A stretch of DNA of 12,887 nucleotides, taken from positions 1-12,887 of the forward strand of contig JAEZCL010000259.1 in the NCBI GenBank assembly GCA_023433585.1, in the 5' to 3' direction. The position numbers and the translations under genes are program-made. Of this stretch, positions 1 to 6,330 are shown one piece after another. Each line of letters starts with the position of its first letter. The stretch's first letter is position 1. The notes beneath the pieces are model-generated. The model ran no database searches, had not been told where the DNA came from, and was given only the letters and a program-made list of their open reading frames with translations. The stretch is from Pseudomonadota bacterium. GTDB taxonomy: Bacteria; Pseudomonadota; Alphaproteobacteria; Caulobacterales; Caulobacteraceae.

Positions 1-13
1 CCCCCAGAGGGGG
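1..13. other. short perfect hairpin after ychF, cut by window edge
   Basis: CCCCC-AGA-GGGGG is a perfect 5-bp inverted repeat with a 3-nt loop. It lies 11 nt beyond the ychF stop codon on the minus strand. It could be part of a terminator or of a palindromic repeat like the one inside the methyltransferase gene, but the window ends here and no T-run can be checked. Confidence 0.2.
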
Positions 14-24
14 AGGATTGGGCC

Positions 25-1122
25 TTATGTGTTGAAGAGGAAGTGGAGGACGTCGCCGTCCTTGACGACGTAGGACTTGCCTTCGGCGCGCAGCTTGCCG
101 GCCTCGCGGGCCTTGGCTTCGCCTTTCAGCGCCACATAGTCGTCGAAGGCGATGGTCTCGGCGCGGATGAAGCCCTTTTCAAAATCGGTGTGGATTTCGC
201 CCGCCGCCTGGGGCGCGGTGGCGCCGACGGGGATGGTCCAGGCGCGCGCCTCCTTGGGGCCGATGGTGAAATAGGTCTGCAGGCCCAAGAGGCTGTAGGC
301 CTCGCGGATCAGGCGGTTGAGGCCCGGTTCCTCAAGGCCGAGAGTTTCCAGGAACTCGGCGCGCTCCTCCGGCTCCAGAAGGGCGATCTCGGATTCGATC
401 TTGGCGGAGATGACGACCGACTGGGCGTTGTCGGCACGCGCTCGCTCGGCGACCGCGTCGGACAGGGCGTTGCCCTTGTCGGCTGACCCTTCCTCCACAT
501 TGCAGACATAGAGGGCGGGCAGGGCGGTGAGGAGCTGGAGCATGTGCCAGCCCTTCTCGTCTTCCTTTGACACCTCGGCGGTGCGGGCGGGCTTGCCGTC
601 GCGCAGCTTGTCCAGCGCCAGGTTCATCAGTTTCAGTTGCGCCTGGGATTCCTTGTCGCCGCCCTTGGCGCGCTTCTCGGTCTGGATCACGCGGCGCTCC
701 AGGCTCTCCAGGTCCGCCAGCATCAGCTCGGTCTCGATGATCTCCAGGTCGCTGAGCGGATCGATGCGGCCCTCCACGTGGGTGATGTCATCGTCCTCGA
801 AGCAGCGGGCGACGAAGGCCACGGCATCACAGTCGCGGATGTTGGCCAGGAACTGGTTGGCCAGGCCCTCGCCCTTTGACGCGCCGCGCACCAGCCCGGC
901 CACGTCCACGAAGGTGATCCGCGCGGGGATGATCTCCTTTGACCCGGCGATGGCGGCCAGCTGCTCCAGGCGCGGCTCGGGCACGGCCACGTCGCCGGTG
1001 TTCGGCTCGATGGTGCAGAACGGATAGTTGGCCGCCTGGGCCGCCGCCGTCTGGGTCAGGGCGTTGAACAGGGTGGACTTGCCGACGTTGGGCAGGCCGA
1101 CGATCGCGACTTTCAGGGACAT
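25..1122 (-). CDS. ychF: YchF/OLA1-type redox-regulated ATPase
   Basis: Cytosolic Obg-related P-loop protein, 365 residues, the usual length of YchF/OLA1. The G1 loop GLPNVGKST sits at about residues 9-17. The G3 motif DVAGLVRGASKGEGL follows at about 73-87. In place of the NKxD guanine-specificity motif there is CNVEEGS, as expected for this family, which prefers ATP over GTP. The C-terminal TGS domain begins near YFTIGPKEARAW and includes the typical DFEKGFIRAE stretch. Family members bind ribosomes and are linked to oxidative-stress responses and translation quality control. The ATG has GAGG 5 nt upstream. The gene lies 73 nt after the copper-chaperone gene on the same strand, and a candidate promoter in that gap suggests independent expression. 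Nothing is broken or unusual. Confidence 0.97.
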   Translation of the reverse strand: MSLKVAIVGLPNVGKSTLFNALTQTAAAQAANYPFCTIEPNTGDVAVPEPRLEQLAAIAGSKEIIPARITFVDVAGLVRGASKGEGLANQFLANIRDCDAVAFVARCFEDDDITHVEGRIDPLSDLEIIETELMLADLESLERRVIQTEKRAKGGDKESQAQLKLMNLALDKLRDGKPARTAEVSKEDEKGWHMLQLLTALPALYVCNVEEGSADKGNALSDAVAERARADNAQSVVISAKIESEIALLEPEERAEFLETLGLEEPGLNRLIREAYSLLGLQTYFTIGPKEARAWTIPVGATAPQAAGEIHTDFEKGFIRAETIAFDDYVALKGEAKAREAGKLRAEGKSYVVKDGDVLHFLFNT

Positions 1123-1143
1123 GCTTACCTCGTGAGGCGCGAG

Positions 1144-1172
1144 GCTTTAGCGGGTTCCGCGCGATTTGTCAG
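1144..1172 (-). promoter_or_regulatory. candidate housekeeping promoter for ychF
   Basis: Read on the minus strand, CTGACAA (1172-1166) is followed after 14 nt by GCTAAAGC (1151-1144). This fits the Caulobacter housekeeping form TTGACGS-N(10-14)-GCTANAWC with a few mismatches. Transcription would begin near 1138, about 15 nt before the ychF ATG. The match to the consensus is visible; promoter activity is inferred. Confidence 0.5.
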
Positions 1173-1195
1173 GGGCGTCGGCCTGCGAACCGCCG

Positions 1196-1693
1196 TCAGT
1201 GGTCGGCGTGGTCCGCCTCGGCGGCGCCCGCCGCGCCTTCCGGCTGGCGCACCTGGGCCTCGACCATCACCTCGGCGGCGTGTTCGAAGGTCAGGGTGAG
1301 GGGCACCACGGCGCCTTCGGTCAGCGGCTCGGACAGGGCCATCAGCATCAGGTGCTCGGCGCCGGGACGCAGGGTGACGACCTCTCCGGCGGGCAGGGGC
1401 AGGCCGTTTTCCAGTTCGCCCATGCGCATCATGTCGCCGTCCATGGTCATCTCGTGGATTTCGACCACCGGCGAGGCGGGAGAGGCGACGGACACCAGCC
1501 GGTCAGTCCGGCTGGAGGTCAGGGTCACATAGCAGCCGCCCACGAAGACGCCGTTGGGGGTGGGGCGGCACCAGGCGTCCTCGGCCTGGACCACGGCGGG
1601 GCCTTCGGCCGTGCCCGTATCGTTCCCGCAGGCGGCCAGGGCGAAGGCGGCGAACAGGGGTGCGGCGAGCGCGAATGAAGTGCTGCGGTTCAT
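1196..1693 (-). CDS. PCu(A)C periplasmic copper chaperone, lipoprotein
   Basis: 165-residue periplasmic protein. The open frame extends further upstream into the PepSY gene, but the start used here (ATG at 1693) gives a clear lipoprotein signal: a short basic start, a hydrophobic stretch and the lipobox LAAC with Cys at about residue 29. TAAGGAAAAG upstream, overlapping the previous stop codon, is the likely ribosome site. The core matches PCu(A)C proteins (formerly DUF461): EIHEMTMDGDMMRM followed about 22 residues later by HLMLM, giving the His/Met ligands for Cu(I). Family members pass copper to the CuA or CuB sites of cytochrome c oxidase in the periplasm. The C-terminus ends ADHADH, possible extra metal ligands beyond the usual domain. 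It is last in the DUF2946/receptor/PepSY set, 14 nt after the PepSY gene, which supports a copper acquisition role. Confidence 0.92.
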   Translation of the reverse strand: MNRSTSFALAAPLFAAFALAACGNDTGTAEGPAVVQAEDAWCRPTPNGVFVGGCYVTLTSSRTDRLVSVASPASPVVEIHEMTMDGDMMRMGELENGLPLPAGEVVTLRPGAEHLMLMALSEPLTEGAVVPLTLTFEHAAEVMVEAQVRQPEGAAGAAEADHADH

Positions 1694-1707
1694 CTCGATG
1701 CTTTTCC

Positions 1708-3048
1708 TTACTTGTGGGCGTGACCCTGGGCGGGTCGTCGGATCAGACGGGTCAGACGGTCGAACGCCAGCGCCGCCAGCAGACTGAGACCCGTCATGGG
1801 ATAAATTATGGCGAGGGGCAAAACGATGCCCAGAACGGCGGCGCGCACACGCGGGCCGGGCGGGGCGACCGGTGCGCCCAGGCGGCCGTTCGGCCTGCGT
1901 TTCCACCACATGACCAGGGCGCTGATCGCCAGCATCCACACCGCGATGCAGCCGCTCAGCATGACGTAGCGGTTGATCCGGCCGTACTGCGTGCCCTGAT
2001 GCACGGCGACGCCCCATTCAAAGGCGCGGGCGCCGACGCCGAACTGGTCATAACGGATGTCGGCCCGGACCGCGCCGTCGGCGCCGCCCACATAGAGCGA
2101 GCGGGCGTCCTGGACCCGTTTGCTCTCGTGCGCGAGCGTCCAGGCCAGGTCGGGGTCGTCGGGGATGGTGACGGTGTAGGGGCGCGCCATGCTTTCCGCC
2201 TCGGCGGTGCGGAGCACCTGGCCCAGGCTGGAAGAGCCGGGCTGATGGCCCGCGTGCAGGGCGACGCCCTGCATGGTCCAGCCCACAGCGGCGGGATGGT
2301 CGGCATGATCGACATGGATCCATGGACTGGCCGCAGCCGGGGCGGGCGGGCGGCCCAGGCCCGTTTCACGCACCAGTCCCAGGAAACGGTCGCCCCAGAC
2401 CGCGGACCAAGGCATGCCGGTGACCACCAGAAAGGCGATGACGGCGCCTGCATAAAGGCCGGTCACCGCGTGAACGTCGCGCCAGAAGGGACGGCCGGCG
2501 GGCGGCGTGGCGCGCACCGTCAGCACGCCGGCGTCCCTGCGACGGGGCCACCACAGGAATATGCCGGTGGCGACCAGGATGATGGCCCAGCCCGCCACGA
2601 TCTCCACCAGCAGGTTGGCCCAGGGTCCGACGATGGTCAGGCTGTGGGTCCGCTTGATGATCTCGGTCAGGCCGCCGTAGCGGACGGCGCCCAGATACTG
2701 GGAATCATGAGGGTTCACGAAGGCGGTGCGCAGCGCCCCGTCGGGACGACGCACAGTCAGCCGCACGGCGCGGTCGGGCCGGTCCGGCACACGCACATTG
2801 ACCACCCTGCCGCCCGCGCCGACCGAGGCGGCCACGACCCAGCGGTCGGGTGAAGCCCAGTCTCCGCCCGCCGGAACCCGCTCCCAGGGGGCATAGACGG
2901 CGGCGTCGATCTCGTCCTTGAACAGATAGAGCGCGCCGGTGAGCGCCATCAGGCACAGCACCGGCAGCACCAGCAGCCCGGCGTAGAAATGCCAGCGCCA
3001 GACGGCGCGATAGGCGCCGGTCGTCAGATAGGGGTTCGGATTCGCCAC
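1708..3048 (-). CDS. PepSY-associated transmembrane protein (PiuB/COG3182-like)
   Basis: 446-residue inner-membrane protein starting at GTG (3048), 3 nt after the receptor stop codon, which suggests translational coupling. Hydrophobic segments lie at about residues 21-43, 144-167, 193-213, 361-382 and 403-428, with large soluble loops at 44-143 and 214-360. The opening RWHFYAGLLVLP and the TGxFLWWPRR stretch near 161-170 are typical of PepSY_TM proteins. Histidines stand near membrane edges (H20, H135, H193, H350). The second loop contains HVDHADH (245-251) and LHAGHQ, and the protein ends GHAHK. Family members are usually found beside TonB-dependent receptors for iron or copper and are thought to help move or reduce metal across or at the inner membrane. 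The substrate here is inferred as copper from the neighbours; an iron or siderophore role remains possible. Confidence 0.88.
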   Translation of the reverse strand: MANPNPYLTTGAYRAVWRWHFYAGLLVLPVLCLMALTGALYLFKDEIDAAVYAPWERVPAGGDWASPDRWVVAASVGAGGRVVNVRVPDRPDRAVRLTVRRPDGALRTAFVNPHDSQYLGAVRYGGLTEIIKRTHSLTIVGPWANLLVEIVAGWAIILVATGIFLWWPRRRDAGVLTVRATPPAGRPFWRDVHAVTGLYAGAVIAFLVVTGMPWSAVWGDRFLGLVRETGLGRPPAPAAASPWIHVDHADHPAAVGWTMQGVALHAGHQPGSSSLGQVLRTAEAESMARPYTVTIPDDPDLAWTLAHESKRVQDARSLYVGGADGAVRADIRYDQFGVGARAFEWGVAVHQGTQYGRINRYVMLSGCIAVWMLAISALVMWWKRRPNGRLGAPVAPPGPRVRAAVLGIVLPLAIIYPMTGLSLLAALAFDRLTRLIRRPAQGHAHK

Positions 3049-3051
3049 GCC

Positions 3052-5118
3052 CTAGAACCTCGCCCTGAGGCCAATGAAGGCCGAGCGGCCTTCGCCCGGC
3101 ATGAACACGGCGGTGGAGGCGGTGCGTGCGTCGGTGACGGCGCTGAACTCGCTGACATGGCGTTCGTCGGCGAGGTTGCGGGCGTCGAGGAAGACGGTGA
3201 TTCCGTTCTGGAAATCGAAGCCCGTATTCAGGCCCCAGATCGCGAAGGACGGCGCCTTGAGCGTATTGGCGTAGTCCACCCACACATCGTCGATGCGCCA
3301 TTCCACAGTGGGCGTCAGGAACAGGCCGGATGGATGGCGCCAGGCCAGTTCGGCCCTGTACTGATGCCGGGGCGCGACGGGCAGGCGATTGCCTTCCCAA
3401 AGCAGGTCACGTTCAAAGTAGAAATCATTGTAATTATAGGTCTGTCTGAGGGCGGCCGCGCCGCCTGCCAGATCGACCGGCAGCCGCCATTCCAGCCCGG
3501 CCTCAAGCCCCTGATGGATGGTGCGGTCGGCGTTGAAGGTGGCCGCCGGGATGCCGGGGCCGGTGATGTAGTTGAGAATCTCGCCGTCGATGCGGCTGCG
3601 ATAGAGGGTCACGTCCCAGGCGAGAGGGCCGCGACGGCCGCGCGTTCCGATCTCGACGGTCCAGGCGTCCTGGATGTCGACCGGGGTGAACCCGCTCAGG
3701 GGCGCCTGGACCAGGGCGCCGTAGGTCGGCGGCTCCACCGAGCGGGTGAGATTGGCGAAGATCTGAGCGCCGTCATCGCCTTCCCACAACAGGCCCAGGC
3801 GCGGCGAGAACCACTGGTAGGTGATCCCGTCGTCGTTGGCGGCGTCGCGGCGGTCCTGATAGTCCCGTGTCGCGCGGCCGAAGGAGCCGCCGGCTACGAG
3901 CGCCAGCTGGTTCGTGACGAACAGACGGCCCTCGGCGAAGACGTCCAGACCGGAGGCGTCCTGAACGCCGTCGGCCATGATCGCGCCGGGCAGGCCGCCG
4001 TGGTTGAGGTAACGCTGCACGTCCACCTGGCCGTCGCGCCAGCTGAGCCCATAGAACAGGTCGGCGCGCATCCCGGCCGCCTGGCCGGTCCAGTCGAAGC
4101 GGCCGAAGCCGCCGACGGTGTGGCTGTCCGATTGCAGCACCTGGAAGATCGGGTGCCACAGGTCCTTGCGCCACCCCCAGACGGCGCCTTCGAAAACCGT
4201 GGAGTCGTTCAGCCGCCAGCGGGTCTGGAGTGTCAGGCGCCGGACGTTCAGGTCGCGGGCCTGAGCCAGGGCGACGGCGCCGGGGTTGGCGATCCGGGGC
4301 GAGCCCATGGCCTCGTCGAGGGTGAGGGCGCCGGGGATGTCCTGGCGGATGTCGGCGGCCTGGAGGATCAGGCGGACTTCGCGGTCCTCGCCGAAGGCCC
4401 GCCCGGCGTTCAGGATGATGCGGGCCTGCTGTTGCTCGGCGTGGTCGCGGTAGCCGGTGGAGCGCATCGCGGAAGCGGCGGCGAACAGGTCCCAATCGTT
4501 CCACCGACGCGCCAGGGCGCCGTAAGCGCGGGCGCTGTCGTAGGAACCGCCCTCGACGCGGAACTGAGTGTCGAAATTGGCCGTGGCGCCGGTGGGGGTG
4601 ACCAGGTTCACGGCGCCGCCCAACTGCGCGCCGCCGAAGCGCAGGGTGTTGGCGCCCTTATAGACCTCGATATAGCGGGCGCTCTGGGCGTCGATGGCCT
4701 GAAAGTCCGAAAAGCCGTCGGCGTCGGCGAAGGGCACGCCGTCCTGGGCCAGCAGAACGCCGCGCTGGTGAAAGCCCTGGGCGATGCCCGAGCCCCGGAT
4801 CGACAGGCGCGCCTCCTCGCCGTAACGCTTCTGGGCCAGGACGCCCGGCACGTTGCGCAGCGTGTCGTAGAAGCCCTGGGCGAAGCGGTCCTCCCAGGTT
4901 TCCGCCGCCACCACGGAGACGGCGCCGGGGGTGCGCGACAGGCGCGCGCGCGCCTCGGCCACCACGGGCGGATCGTCCGGATTGCGCTGGGCTGTCACGA
5001 TGATGGAATCGACGGTGACGGGTTGGTCGTCGAAGGCGAGGGCGGGGCAGGCGAAAGCGACCGCCAGAGGCAGAGCGGCGAGCAGCGCGCGCGGCGCCGC
5101 GAGGGCGTTGAAGGTCAT
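3052..5118 (-). CDS. TonB-dependent outer-membrane receptor, probably for copper
   Basis: 688-residue outer-membrane transporter. The frame opens 15 codons earlier, but the ATG at 5118 begins a good signal peptide (hydrophobic run ending CPALA, cleavage likely before FDDQ) and has AGGA 10 nt upstream. A TonB-box-like SIIVTAQ follows soon after the signal. The plug domain spans about residues 45-170, with LRNVPGVLAQKRYG, LSIRGSG, DGVPFADADG and IEVYKGANTLRFG, then GGAVNLVTPTG. The rest forms the beta-barrel and ends in GLRARF, with the terminal Phe typical of outer-membrane insertion. No extra N-terminal signalling domain is present, so no FecI/FecR-type control is expected. Placement between a DUF2946 leader and PepSY and PCu(A)C genes points to copper rather than a siderophore. 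Substrate assignment is by context; sequence alone cannot decide it. Confidence 0.93.
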   Translation of the reverse strand: MTFNALAAPRALLAALPLAVAFACPALAFDDQPVTVDSIIVTAQRNPDDPPVVAEARARLSRTPGAVSVVAAETWEDRFAQGFYDTLRNVPGVLAQKRYGEEARLSIRGSGIAQGFHQRGVLLAQDGVPFADADGFSDFQAIDAQSARYIEVYKGANTLRFGGAQLGGAVNLVTPTGATANFDTQFRVEGGSYDSARAYGALARRWNDWDLFAAASAMRSTGYRDHAEQQQARIILNAGRAFGEDREVRLILQAADIRQDIPGALTLDEAMGSPRIANPGAVALAQARDLNVRRLTLQTRWRLNDSTVFEGAVWGWRKDLWHPIFQVLQSDSHTVGGFGRFDWTGQAAGMRADLFYGLSWRDGQVDVQRYLNHGGLPGAIMADGVQDASGLDVFAEGRLFVTNQLALVAGGSFGRATRDYQDRRDAANDDGITYQWFSPRLGLLWEGDDGAQIFANLTRSVEPPTYGALVQAPLSGFTPVDIQDAWTVEIGTRGRRGPLAWDVTLYRSRIDGEILNYITGPGIPAATFNADRTIHQGLEAGLEWRLPVDLAGGAAALRQTYNYNDFYFERDLLWEGNRLPVAPRHQYRAELAWRHPSGLFLTPTVEWRIDDVWVDYANTLKAPSFAIWGLNTGFDFQNGITVFLDARNLADERHVSEFSAVTDARTASTAVFMPGEGRSAFIGLRARF

Positions 5119-5196
5119 GAAATCCGGATCCTGAACCGAAGACGTCGGGACGCACGCCCTCACAGGTCGGGCGCGCGGCGGCGGCGAGGCGTTCGT
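5119..5196 (-). promoter_or_regulatory. leader-to-receptor spacer, possible Rho-dependent attenuation site
   Basis: This 78-nt gap separates the DUF2946 stop from the receptor ATG. In the mRNA its first 33 nt are C-rich (by my count about 18 C to 9 G) and no obvious strong hairpin with a U-run follows. In Bordetella, copper sensing by the DUF2946 leader releases a stalled ribosome and allows Rho termination in the equivalent gap. A similar role here is inference from gene order and base composition only. Confidence 0.35.
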
Positions 5197-5577
5197 TCAG
5201 TCCAGGGGCGGGGCGGTGGAGGGCGGCTTGGGCGCCAGGCGCACGCGCGGCTGGGTGACCGCATGACAGGCGCTGAAGGCGGTCTTCTCGACCGGCGGGA
5301 TCGGCGGCGCGGGTTCGACCGGCGGGGGCGGCAGGTCGGGCGTCTGCGCCATGACGCAGTCGGCGCACCGCGCGTCCTTGAGGCCCGAGGTCTGGTCCCC
5401 GTCTCCGCCGATGCGGATGATCTTCGGTCCCTGTGTCGAGCACAGGACGATGGGGCGACCGTCCTGGGACGCGGCCATGGCCGCCGAGGGCAGCAGTGCG
5501 CCCAGCACCATGGCGAACAGCGCGGCCATGAAGGCCAGCGACCGCCACAGCGACCAGTTTTCCGCGCTCGTCGTCAT
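5197..5577 (-). CDS. DUF2946 family protein, CruR-like copper-responsive leader ORF
   Basis: 126-residue protein. A hydrophobic segment at about residues 13-36 (FMAALFAMVLGALLPSAAMA) looks like a signal peptide or membrane anchor. The defining CxxC is CADC at 71-74, with further cysteines at 46 and 104. A proline-rich stretch follows (PPPP at 83-86, then PAPPIPP). The C-terminus is RLAPKPP and then TAPPLD immediately before the stop codon. In Bordetella pertussis the DUF2946 protein CruR heads a three-gene operon with the receptor BfrG. Its nascent chain senses copper through CxxC, and a C-terminal RAPP arrest motif controls downstream expression. The same order (DUF2946, then receptor) is seen here. 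An exact RAPP is absent, so arrest would have to use APKPP or TAPP. The ATG at 5577 has only a weak ribosome site. Confidence 0.85.
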   Translation of the reverse strand: MTTSAENWSLWRSLAFMAALFAMVLGALLPSAAMAASQDGRPIVLCSTQGPKIIRIGGDGDQTSGLKDARCADCVMAQTPDLPPPPVEPAPPIPPVEKTAFSACHAVTQPRVRLAPKPPSTAPPLD

Positions 5578-5639
5578 GATGGGGCCATGAGTAGCCCTGT
5601 TTTCAGCGCGCGGGAACAGCGTCAGGGCGCCGCACGGCC

Positions 5640-6203
5640 TCAGACGGCGGCCAGTTCGCGCTTGCGGGCCTTTCTGGCCTCGATCCGCGCCCAGATGCGG
5701 TCGTGCAGGGTGAAGAAGACGGTCTGCACGACCGGCTCGATGAAGCCGATGGCCAGGGCCAGGCGGATGTTGCCGCCGGTCAGCACATAGGCCACCGCGA
5801 CCGCCACGGCGAAGTGCATGACGCTGTAGGTCAGGGTCTTGAGCGCGATCTGCTTCAGCGAGGTCGGCAGGGCGTGGGAATGGCCGTGGTGGAACAGCGG
5901 GCCGTGGCCGTGGGCGCGGCTCTGCTCGCGGGCGTTCATGACGTCCAGGCGGGCGGTGACCGCCTCGGCGGTCTCCTCGGCGCCGGAGCGCATGCGGCGG
6001 TGCTCGACGCGGTGCCAGACGCGGTCATGGGCGGCGTAGGCGAAGGTCTGGACGATGGGTTCGATCATCCCGACGGCCAGGGCCAGGCGCCAGTCGCGGC
6101 TGATCGCATAGGCCACCAGAATCGCCACGACCAGGTGCATGACGCCATAGCTGGCGACCTTCAGCGCGAGCGCCTTCACCGATCGGACGATCTCTCGGAC
6201 CAT
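5640..6203 (-). CDS. tandem DUF2061 membrane protein with His-rich linker
   Basis: Small membrane protein with two DUF2061 repeats. Both share the pattern xLKxxxYxVMHxxVAxxVAYxxx, a second hydrophobic stretch with RLALAxGxIEPxVQT, and HDRxWxRIE/VE. They occupy about residues 11-68 and 118-176. The linker between them (about 98-110) is strikingly His-rich: HGHG, then HHGHSH. The function of DUF2061 is unknown; four membrane helices are likely. The frame is also open to an ATG at 6263 (20 more residues, not hydrophobic and not part of the repeat). I prefer 6203 because the repeat begins soon after it and it leaves room for a promoter divergent from guaB, but neither start has a good ribosome site. 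It lies 62 nt upstream of the copper leader gene on the same strand and may be part of that transcription unit. Confidence 0.85.
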   Translation of the reverse strand: MVREIVRSVKALALKVASYGVMHLVVAILVAYAISRDWRLALAVGMIEPIVQTFAYAAHDRVWHRVEHRRMRSGAEETAEAVTARLDVMNAREQSRAHGHGPLFHHGHSHALPTSLKQIALKTLTYSVMHFAVAVAVAYVLTGGNIRLALAIGFIEPVVQTVFFTLHDRIWARIEARKARKRELAAV

Positions 6204-6276
6204 TCTGAACAAATGGCCGCAGACCGGCGGAGTTGCAACGACAAATCCTTTTATGGCCGCCATAGGCGCGGCCGGG

Positions 6277-6306
6277 CTTCCGTTTCGCGGCGCAGCAAGC
6301 TATACG
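6277..6306 (+). promoter_or_regulatory. candidate guaB promoter
   Basis: GCTATACG at 6299-6306 resembles the Caulobacter -10 form GCTANAWC and lies at a suitable distance before the guaB ATG (6331). The -35 candidate around 6277-6283 (CTTCCGT) is poor. The position is plausible, the evidence weak. Confidence 0.3.
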
Positions 6307-6330
6307 CGCCCCGCAAAACGGAGACTCCCC

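Noticed and set aside
1128..1144. Hairpin CCTCG/CGAGG that could hide the ychF ribosome site
   Set aside because: Its 5' arm overlaps the candidate -10 box, so transcripts from that promoter would lack it; it could matter only for read-through from the copper operon.
1694..2017. Longer 273-residue form of the PCu(A)C protein
   Set aside because: The extra N-terminus would overlap the PepSY gene in another frame and would bury the lipoprotein signal; the ATG at 1693 gives a proper lipobox.
1660..2853. A 397-codon open frame opposite the PepSY gene
   Set aside because: Shadow of the minus-strand PepSY gene; no signal, motif or ribosome site.
5578..5639. Promoter for the copper operon in the gap after the DUF2061 gene
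   Set aside because: CTGACGC and GCTACT are present on the minus strand, but 23 nt apart, too far for the housekeeping form; the promoter may lie further upstream or be of another type.
2989..5790. A 933-codon open frame on the plus strand opposite the TonB-dependent receptor and leader gene
   Set aside because: It lies antisense to clear protein families, has low-complexity Gly/Ala/Arg/Asp-rich translation with no motif, and long shadow frames are expected at this GC content.
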